Shown piece by piece: positions 13,883 through 18,771 of a stretch of DNA of 18,771 bases. The position numbers were made by a program, and so were the translations under genes. Within the stretch, counting starts at the first letter, position 1; every line of letters begins with the position of its first letter. This DNA comes from Pleurocapsa sp. MO_226.B13 (lineage in GTDB: Bacteria > Cyanobacteriota > Cyanobacteriia > Cyanobacteriales > Xenococcaceae), in the NCBI GenBank assembly GCA_030064795.1, contig JASJEI010000286.1, forward strand, positions 1-18,771. Direction: 5' to 3'. The notes under the pieces are model-generated. The model was not told where the DNA came from. It was given only the letters and a program-made list of their open reading frames with translations, and ran no database searches.

Positions 13883-14284
13883 CTATCTGCGTTTCCTTTT
13901 TTTTCTAGTTGCCAAATAACCAGCAGCACCGCCAGCCAAGAGCGTACCACCTGCTGCTAGGGCTGCGGTTTTGGGGTTGGACTTGACCACGTTAAGAGCT
14001 TGTCCGCCATATTTTTTACCAGCAGCCATTCCCGCTGTGCCGACTCCAGCAGCACCAGCAGCCAGCCTCCCAGCAGTACTTTTACCCGCCTTAAGGAGCG
14101 ATTGACCGACCATCACCGCTTTCCCGCCCACGTTTCTAATGTGTCCCTTCCTTACTCCTGGTTGATTGCCAGCAGCCATAGGATTGTAATGGATTGGTTT
14201 ATATCCTTTGGGGCTAAAATCATATTTAGCAGCAAAATCTGCTAAGTTATAATCTCCTACAGAAAACATGGCATTGTATCTCAT
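13883..14284 (-). CDS. Gly/Ala-rich basic-tailed virion protein, paralog 1 (133 aa)
   Basis: This is the first copy of the tandem pair, between the protease and the second copy. It begins MRYNAMFSVGDYNLADFA, has a short middle (PKGYKPIHYNPMAAGNQPGV), and then the shared block RKGHIRNVGGKAVMVGQSLL through the Gly/Ala-rich hydrophobic stretch to YLATRKKRKRR. The nucleotide sequences of the two 3' halves are visibly alike, with changes mostly at third positions, so the duplication is old enough to be under selection. It overlaps the protease stop by four bases. The small size, hydrophobic Gly-rich core and six-residue basic tail fit a DNA-contacting or membrane-inserting virion protein. The function is unknown. 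Confidence 0.7.
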   Translation of the reverse strand: MRYNAMFSVGDYNLADFAAKYDFSPKGYKPIHYNPMAAGNQPGVRKGHIRNVGGKAVMVGQSLLKAGKSTAGRLAAGAAGVGTAGMAAGKKYGGQALNVVKSNPKTAALAAGGTLLAGGAAGYLATRKKRKRR

Positions 14285-15258
14285 GCGCTCGCTCCCCTTC
14301 TGGCTCTTTTTTTTCTTTTCATAGTTGGTTCGTTAAAATCTACAATATTATCTGTTTCTGTTTGGGAAAACTTGTTATCCGAAGATAGGGATTGCTGGCT
14401 CGCACCCTGGTATAAATTGGGTTCGTAAGGGTTGGGGTTATAGATATCGCTCGTCGCCTCTGTTTCCTCAAAAGAGATTTTCAAATGCTCGACTAAATCT
14501 TCAGTTAGCTGTTCTAGAGCCTTCCTTTTAAGCTGATTGGAGTTAAACCCAAGCGGTTCTTTCTCTTCTAAATCGGCGATCGCTCTTAGAGTCCCTGCAA
14601 AGATTTCAAACTTTTTGAGTAACTCCTGGTAGTGCTTTTCCCAAGCTTCGAGCTTTTCTTTGGCTTCGTTATAGTCGGTTATGCCGTGATGCACGGGGCT
14701 ACCATAAGCACCAGCACTAAAGAGCAAGGATGCACCGCTAAGAGCGGGAAATGCTACCGCCGAAATTTCGACGAACTTGTTTTTAACTGGATCTATTCCA
14801 GCAGAAAGAGCGCGAATGGTTTTGTTTTTAACTTCATCTAAACGATTGACGACGTGAACCTGAGCGAATGCTCCCAACTTGCCAACCAGATCGTCTTTCA
14901 TTTTTGGGTTGGGCAGGTCTGACTCTTCGATCGGACGGCAGTATACGGGAGATGCCATCTTACCCAACTTATTAATCGCCCCATTTGCACCGATCAAGGT
15001 CTTAGAATGTTCCACCATCAAAGGGATTTCTCTGCCTTGATGGAAATCATTGTTGGTATTAATGGCGAGCAAATTCACCCTCTCGGCGGGTACTTGGTGA
15101 TATCTGCCAGCATTATCTTTATGCTTGCCCTCGTAAAAGAGCAGAGTATTACCGACTAAGCCACCCTCTGGATGCTCGCTATATTTGGGTTGTAATCCTA
15201 TCGCTGGTTCGGAAAAATAAACCAGATCCATTTTTTTAATTATTAGTTTGCTCTCCAC
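14281..15258 (-). CDS. Prohead protease with C-terminal coiled/basic extension (325 aa)
   Basis: This is a serine protease of the herpesvirus/HK97 prohead type that trims scaffold and capsid during head maturation. The N-terminal domain shows PLMVEHSKTL with putative catalytic His84, the strand GKLGAFAQVHVVN, the nucleophile segment IRALSAGIDPV with putative Ser152, and VEISAVAFPALSGAS, equivalent to the (E)-(L/I)-S-x-V-x-F-P-A motif. Residues 195-275 form a charged helical region (EAKEKLEAWEKHYQELLKKF), perhaps scaffold-like. The C-terminus ends MKRKKRARRGASA, a basic tail like that of the next two genes. A GTG start at 15258 is used here; an ATG at 15231 is an alternative. The next gene overlaps by four bases. 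Confidence 0.72.
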   Translation of the reverse strand: MESKLIIKKMDLVYFSEPAIGLQPKYSEHPEGGLVGNTLLFYEGKHKDNAGRYHQVPAERVNLLAINTNNDFHQGREIPLMVEHSKTLIGANGAINKLGKMASPVYCRPIEESDLPNPKMKDDLVGKLGAFAQVHVVNRLDEVKNKTIRALSAGIDPVKNKFVEISAVAFPALSGASLLFSAGAYGSPVHHGITDYNEAKEKLEAWEKHYQELLKKFEIFAGTLRAIADLEEKEPLGFNSNQLKRKALEQLTEDLVEHLKISFEETEATSDIYNPNPYEPNLYQGASQQSLSSDNKFSQTETDNIVDFNEPTMKRKKRARRGASA

Positions 15259-15277
15259 AGTTTACGAGCAATAAAGC

Positions 15278-15283
15278 TATAAT
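15278..15283 (+). promoter_or_regulatory. TATAAT box upstream of the Xre gene
   Basis: A perfect TATAAT lies 32 bases before the ATG at 15316 on the plus strand, inside the 57-base spacer between the protease start and the Xre start. No convincing -35 box is seen, and TTTACG at 15261-15266 is too close. It is a likely promoter for the regulator. Confidence 0.4.
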
Positions 15284-15315
15284 ATTGGGGATTTCCTGTA
15301 GGTCGGGAATTTTTG

Positions 15316-15546
15316 ATGAGTGAATCTTTACAGAAATTAATCGGTCAAAAAATTAGACAGCAGCGTAAAGCAGCCAACTTGTCTCAAGAAAAATTGGGTG
15401 AGTTGGTACATTATAGCGATGAGACTATTTCGGCTTTTGAAAGAGGCGATCGCGAACCTGGACTGTTTGCTGCTTTTAATATGGCAGAAGCCCTGGGGTG
15501 TAGTGTAGAGGATTTTCGCCCCGAACCAGAGCCGTTTGATTATTAA
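15316..15546 (+). CDS. Xre/Cro-CI type helix-turn-helix regulator (76 aa)
   Basis: This is a single-domain HTH_3 (Xre) DNA-binding protein. IGQKIRQQRKAANLSQEKLG is the first helix and start of the HTH, and ELVHYSDETISAFERGDREP holds the recognition helix and the following conserved E-R/N-G-x-R-x-P turn. The end VEDFRPEPEPFDY is a short acidic tail. I use the ATG at 15316; a TTG codon directly before it is also open. There is no dimerisation or protease (LexA-like) domain. It is on the plus strand, wedged between the portal and the protease, and divergent from the protease. It could control the head operon by binding the short spacer. No partner repressor is in the window. Confidence 0.88.
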   Translation: MSESLQKLIGQKIRQQRKAANLSQEKLGELVHYSDETISAFERGDREPGLFAAFNMAEALGCSVEDFRPEPEPFDY

Positions 15547-15584
15547 ACCCGACTAAATTTGGATACAGACATTCAAACTGATTT

Positions 15585-16958
15585 TTATTCAACATTATTT
15601 TCCGCCTCGTAACTAGTTTGCTGTTGTTGTTGAAGTATTTGCTGGATTTGCATCTGCTGGAAATCTTCAACGGACAACCGAGATAATCCTACATCTTCCC
15701 TGATTCTATTAACTGCTTCTAAATCTTGAGGCGAGACAATCCCTTGCAGCATAGCAGACATCAAATTGGTAATACGCATTCCTGCCTGTTCGGGTGGCAA
15801 TTGTTTATTTACATCAAACGAGCCGTAATCGTCCTGTTGGGAGATGCCAAAATTAGCCGAAAGTAAATCGCGGGCGATCTGTTCGATAAATTGTTCCCGA
15901 CAAATATTGACCATGCTTTCAATTTGGGTATCTAAAGTCAAACGATGTCCCGCATTCAACCCCGCCTGACCCAAAGCCCCCGATCCTTCCCCTAAGATAG
16001 TCTTGGGAATGCCGTAAGCCATCAGAATATCATCGGTATACCGAGTCAGAGCCAGGTTATAATCCGCTCCAGTTCCAGCTATACCTGGGAAGTGCTGCAC
16101 CTCAGTACTTTTATCAATTGCCACCACATCTCCATCTTTTGCCTGGGCGAATTTTTCCCCCGCAGCCTTAACCGCATTGATCGGTATGGGGTTGCCCTTA
16201 CTATCGATTAGGTTTTCCCCGCGAGCATTAGTTAAAGGGACGGTAGCATTGCTGTCGGCTTTGACTATTGTTTGTCCTTTGACTCCCTTAGCTAGTTGGT
16301 TATTCCAGTTTTTCAATGCCAACTTACGAGCTAAATAGTAGTTATAACCCCTGACACCCTGTCCATCGCCGAGAGGATTTTCTGGATCTTCGATTGAGGG
16401 GATATAAATGTGCAGTAGTTTGCGACGGGGTATGGGGTAGTGGGATCTATAAGTCGAGCGATAAATAATTCTGTCCCAATCCCCATAAATCCCTGCAAAA
16501 CGATATCTACAGGGATTTAATACTTTTAACTTCCACAATCGCCACTCCCCCTGATGCCCTGGGATGTTAGCCGAGTAGACTATCTCTGCCACCGCATGAC
16601 CCAAACCGTAAGCCTGACGGAACATCTTACCTACTACATCGGGCAGATTGCCATGCATGGTTTTAAAGTTGCTCCGCATCCACTCGGTTAGAGTTTGCCT
16701 ACCGCTACTAGTTCTAATCGGCATTTTATCTGGATGAGAATATTCCCCAAAAGCAGCCGAAGCCCTCAGACTTTTAAACTCCACCGCAATCCTATTGATC
16801 GGGCAAAAGCGGAACATTTTAATTAAATCGATCGCACTCGGCAATTCGGCGTTTTCGTAGAGTTCTGTAACGTAACTGGTGTATAAATCATCGAGTTCGG
16901 GAGCGAGTTCTCCTGGGAGGATTAATTTTGGTTCTTCTTGATTGGCTCTTAGTTTCAT
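15585..16958 (-). CDS. Phage portal protein, DUF935 / Mu gp29 type (457 aa)
   Basis: This is the portal (head-to-tail connector and packaging pore). The pattern fits DUF935/Mu gp29: an early segment with a V-x-x-R-x-x-A-type helix (FCPINRIAVEFKSLRASAAF), GYNYYLARKLALKNWNNQLA near the middle, then FPGIAGTGADYNLALTRYTD, ILMAYGIPKTILGEGSGALG, LNAGHRLTLDTQIESMVNIC with REQFIEQIARDLLSANFG. A C-terminal stem-like helix follows (ITNLMSAMLQGIVSPQDLEA). The last 25 residues are Gln-rich (QQMQIQQILQQQQQTSY). A GAGGA Shine-Dalgarno sits seven bases before the ATG at 16958. It is normally followed by a gp30-like minor head protein; here an Xre gene and the protease follow instead. Confidence 0.85.
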   Translation of the reverse strand: MKLRANQEEPKLILPGELAPELDDLYTSYVTELYENAELPSAIDLIKMFRFCPINRIAVEFKSLRASAAFGEYSHPDKMPIRTSSGRQTLTEWMRSNFKTMHGNLPDVVGKMFRQAYGLGHAVAEIVYSANIPGHQGEWRLWKLKVLNPCRYRFAGIYGDWDRIIYRSTYRSHYPIPRRKLLHIYIPSIEDPENPLGDGQGVRGYNYYLARKLALKNWNNQLAKGVKGQTIVKADSNATVPLTNARGENLIDSKGNPIPINAVKAAGEKFAQAKDGDVVAIDKSTEVQHFPGIAGTGADYNLALTRYTDDILMAYGIPKTILGEGSGALGQAGLNAGHRLTLDTQIESMVNICREQFIEQIARDLLSANFGISQQDDYGSFDVNKQLPPEQAGMRITNLMSAMLQGIVSPQDLEAVNRIREDVGLSRLSVEDFQQMQIQQILQQQQQTSYEAENNVE

Positions 16959-16993
16959 CTTTTTTCCTCGGGGGCATAGTTTTAGAATTGTGT

Positions 16994-17071
16994 CTAGATA
17001 TGTACGGTTGAAACAGAAAAGCCTAATCGTGAGGTTAGGAATCTCTCGTTTTCAACGAGAGAGGATGTCAA
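16994..17071 (+). mobile_element. Relic right end of an IS605/IS1341-type element
   Basis: The plus strand carries ATGTACGGTTGAAACAGAAA and then a hairpin, TCTCTCGTT-TTC-AACGAGAGA (17042-17062), followed by GGATGTCAA (17063-17071). This arrangement is the characteristic downstream end of many cyanobacterial TnpB-only elements. One frame still reads CTVETEKPNREVRNLS, the tail of a TnpB protein. No further tnpB sequence lies upstream; the portal start is at 16958. Thus only the last ~78 bases survive, on the strand opposite to the intact TnpB gene. The end lies 21 bases from the other element's right end. Confidence 0.6.
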
Positions 17072-17072
17072 G

Positions 17073-17250
17073 CGCGATCGCACTCCGCAACAGTGACGTT
17101 CTCCACACGCCAAATTAAAAAATTATGGCATGGGCTTCACTGTTTCACAACAATGAAATTTCTGCGTCGCACTTACCTAGACACTTAGTCCCTGGCAGAT
17201 CGCTCTTTTTCCGATAATTAAATCGGTAGCAGACAGTTTCCTTTCCCCTC
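17073..17250 (-). ncRNA. Predicted omega-RNA of the TnpB element, with guide
   Basis: In TnpB systems the omega-RNA is encoded by the end of tnpB plus the right end, and the guide is the sequence just beyond. Here the minus strand beyond the tnpB stop holds the terminal hairpin GAAGCCCATGCCA-loop-TGGCGTGTGG (17104-17138), then GAGAACGTCAC ending at 17093. The predicted guide is TGTTGCGGAGTGCGATCGCG (17073-17092). The 5' limit is unknown; 17250 is a guess based on the usual overlap with tnpB. The hairpin matches the orphan copy at 4665-4708 in layout, with paired changes in the stem. Confidence 0.45.
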
Positions 17251-18415
17251 CGTCCGAGGGTACTTCGATTGATGCTTCACCACGCTGTTTAATAACCATT
17301 GCAGAAGCTATGTCTCTGGTTGTCGAGTAGTTACATTCTGGACAAGTATGTACTCTGACACTTAAATCTTTTTTTCCATTGTGTGTCTGACAATTAGGAC
17401 ATATTTGAGAAGTGTAGCGATGGTCTACCTCAGCTACATAAACATCTCTTTTCCATCCTACCCATTTCAATAATTGTCGAAATTGCCCAAAACCTCCATC
17501 CAGCATATGCTTTCCTAGCATAGCTTTAGCAGTTTTAGTAAAATCAATGTCTTCAACAAATATCATCTGGGCTTGATTGCACAACTGATGTGCAGTCTGA
17601 AAATGAAAGTTTTTACGAGAGTTTTTTATTTTGTGATGAAGTCTTGCTACTTTAATTTGTGACTTTTCCCAGTTCTTACTTCTTTTCTTTTTCCGAGATG
17701 CTTTACGTTGTAGTGATTTCAACTGACTTTGTAAATCTCGGAAAAATCTTGCTGGTTTTATTTCAACGCCATCAGAAGTAGCCAAAAAGTTTAAGAGCCC
17801 AATATCAATCCCAATTGCTCTACCATGTGGCGTTACATCTGGAATTTCTAGATCGGCAGTAATTGTAACGACAACATACCACTTGGTATTTCTCGCTCTC
17901 GATAATACCCTTACTCCTTTTACTTTAAATCCATCTGGGATAGGTCGATGTTGGTTGATGACAACATCTCCTATTTTTGGCAGCTTAATATGACAACCAG
18001 TTATTGGATTATCTTTAAACTGAGGATAGTAGAAAGAACGATACTGACCAAACTTTTTATAACGCGGGAATCCGTAACCTCTACGTTTAAAAGCTTCCCA
18101 CGTATTGTGCATTCTTTTAACCACATCTTGAGTAGTTTGAGAATACACGAATTGGTAATAAGAGTTAGTCTTTTTCCATTGAGTTAATTGTCGTTTTTGC
18201 TCTAGATAATTAGGAAAAGGTATGTCTGCTGACATAACATATTCTTTTTCTAGAGAACAACTATCCACACTACATTTTCTGCTATTTATCCAATCTTTTA
18301 AATCTCGTAGGCAACGATTATATAGTCGTCTACAAGTTTCTAGCCAAGAAAGCATTTTTTCTTGTTGCTCTTGAGACGGATAGATAGCGTATTGGTAGTT
18401 CATCGTGATAGTCAT
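17177..18415 (-). CDS. tnpB: TnpB RNA-guided endonuclease (412 aa)
   Basis: This is TnpB, the RNA-guided nuclease of IS605-type elements and ancestor-like relative of Cas12. I use the ATG at 18415 (MTITMNYQYAIYPSQEQQEK); a start six codons upstream would overlap a palindrome. The helix-turn-helix N-terminal OrfB part is followed by the split RuvC domain: GIDIGLLNF with Asp204, FVEDIDFTK with Glu288, a zinc ribbon CPNC (Cys339, Cys342) and CPEC (Cys358, Cys361), and TTRDIASA with Asp368. All catalytic and zinc residues are intact and the length is normal, so the nuclease may be active. Its omega-RNA is expected downstream on the same strand. It shares no operon with phage genes. Confidence 0.9.
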   Translation of the reverse strand: MTITMNYQYAIYPSQEQQEKMLSWLETCRRLYNRCLRDLKDWINSRKCSVDSCSLEKEYVMSADIPFPNYLEQKRQLTQWKKTNSYYQFVYSQTTQDVVKRMHNTWEAFKRRGYGFPRYKKFGQYRSFYYPQFKDNPITGCHIKLPKIGDVVINQHRPIPDGFKVKGVRVLSRARNTKWYVVVTITADLEIPDVTPHGRAIGIDIGLLNFLATSDGVEIKPARFFRDLQSQLKSLQRKASRKKKRSKNWEKSQIKVARLHHKIKNSRKNFHFQTAHQLCNQAQMIFVEDIDFTKTAKAMLGKHMLDGGFGQFRQLLKWVGWKRDVYVAEVDHRYTSQICPNCQTHNGKKDLSVRVHTCPECNYSTTRDIASAMVIKQRGEASIEVPSDGGERKLSATDLIIGKRAICQGLSV

Positions 18416-18430
18416 GCTATAATTATAGCA
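18415..18430. promoter_or_regulatory. 16-base palindrome with TATAAT at the tnpB start
   Basis: TGCTATAATTATAGCA is a perfect palindrome whose last base (minus strand) is the A of the tnpB ATG. It contains TATAAT on both strands. As a -10 box it would place the transcript start at or next to the ATG, giving a near-leaderless message; as an operator it would block that promoter. Confidence 0.4.
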
Positions 18431-18532
18431 CATTTAGCGCGATTCATCTCGACGCTAAAATCAAAGATTTATAGCGTGAGGCGCGGGGTTGCGCACTAGC
18501 TAAGACAAATATAGCAATATTTTATGTAGCTA

Positions 18533-18771
18533 TTAACTCGTAGTTCGATCGAAAGACTCAATAGCATAGTTATTGAGTCTTTCGATATCAATCCCCTCTT
18601 TTTTCAACGCCTCCAACAATTCTTCAACACCGCTAAAGCTGTTATTTTTAACCAACTCAAACACAGCTTTAGTTTTGTTTTTAGGGATGATACCACCACT
18701 ATTTACCCAAATTGCCGATGGGGTAAGATTATTTGATGGATGCAATAGATTGAGCAAATTATTCTGACGCG
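18533..18771 (-). CDS. C-terminal part of an unrecognised protein, 5' end outside the window
   Basis: The frame is open to the window edge (…RQNNLLNLLHPSNNLTPSAI), so this is probably the end of a longer gene rather than the 74-residue form beginning at an internal TTG. The visible part has a hydrophobic/Ser section, then NKTKAVFELVKNNSFSGVEE, LLEALKKEGIDIERLNNYAI, two amphipathic helices, and the end ESFDRTTS. No family is recognised. In a phage of this layout, terminase genes would be expected upstream of the portal, but nothing here resembles the C-terminus of a large terminase. The TnpB element separates it from the portal. Confidence 0.45.
   Translation of the reverse strand, partial: RQNNLLNLLHPSNNLTPSAIWVNSGGIIPKNKTKAVFELVKNNSFSGVEELLEALKKEGIDIERLNNYAIESFDRTTS

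Larger units (their letters stand above)
13397..14284. repeat. Tandem gene duplication in the head operon
   Basis: The stretch from about 13400 to 13680 and that from about 13886 to 14160 are direct, imperfect copies encoding the C-terminal 90 residues of two paralogs. The beginnings of both genes also match (FS-I/V-GDY--ADFA). The middles differ in length and sequence (about 50 residues against 25). The copies point the same way and abut with no spacer. Confidence 0.8.
17093..18500 (-). mobile_element. TnpB-only IS200/IS605 (IS1341-like) element
   Basis: The element consists of tnpB with a right-end hairpin (end at 17093) and a left region holding two stem candidates: TTTAGCG/CGCTAAA (18433-18439 with 18453-18459), and GCGC-GGGGTT-GCGC (18481-18494) with flanking GTG/CAC pairing. 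No tnpA is present, so mobility would need a transposase supplied from elsewhere. The left limit is approximate. It lies just upstream of the portal, between it and the ORF at the right window edge. Confidence 0.6.

Noticed and set aside
17177..18500. The TnpB element considered as a Cas12-type CRISPR locus
   Set aside because: The protein has TnpB length and layout, the flanks are IS605-like hairpins, and no repeat-spacer array or adaptation genes are present.

Overview
The window is most likely a prophage or phage-derived late-gene block in a cyanobacterial chromosome. Cyanobacterial origin is suggested by the many GCGATCGC (HIP1) octamers on both strands, by short tandem heptamer repeats (TAACTCG, TAATTCG, TATAAGC types) in the spacers, and by a Uma2-family gene and a TnpB-only IS200/IS605-type element, both typical of cyanobacteria. 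The species cannot be named from this sequence.

Nearly all phage genes lie on the minus strand and read from right to left. From the right edge they are: the end of an unrecognised ORF (18533-18771), a TnpB element (about 17093-18500) inserted just ahead of the head operon, and a DUF935/Mu gp29-like portal (15585-16958). A small Xre-type regulator follows on the opposite strand (15316-15546). Then come a prohead protease (14281-15258), two tandem paralogous Gly/Ala-rich basic proteins (13397-14284), a probable scaffold (12426-13400), a probable decoration protein (11504-12421), a lambda gpE-type major capsid protein (10313-11497), a helix-hairpin-helix protein (9776-10231) and a small beta-rich protein (9405-9773). 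Start/stop overlaps of the ATGA type and gaps of a few bases tie protease through capsid into one translationally coupled unit.

Next comes a broken four-helix-bundle (23S intervening-sequence-protein-like) gene at 8966-9325, enclosed by perfect 21-base inverted repeats. After it are two probable fibre/spike or baseplate proteins (7635-8942 and 6862-7635), a DEDDh exoribonuclease overlapping an unknown 273-residue protein (5347-6770), and an M15 peptidase endolysin (4711-5154). A cargo region follows: a Uma2 gene flanked by repeats, an orphan omega-RNA-like right-end hairpin abutting the endolysin stop, a plus-strand pair (unknown protein plus a coiled-coil/membrane XhlA-like protein), and three tiny minus-strand genes, two of them with ribbon-helix-helix-like sequence. 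A 710-residue tail fibre closes the left side (79-2211). No terminase, tail tube, sheath, tape measure or integrase lies in the window.

The most noteworthy structures are as follows. (1) Two IS605-type right ends face each other across only 21 bases, so their omega-RNA guides would be reverse complements. (2) An orphan right-end hairpin of the same type as the resident TnpB element sits exactly at the endolysin stop codon. (3) The four-helix-bundle pseudogene inside inverted arms mimics the architecture of 23S rRNA intervening sequences. (4) The tandem capsid-operon paralogs share a conserved N-terminal tag and a poly-basic tail.
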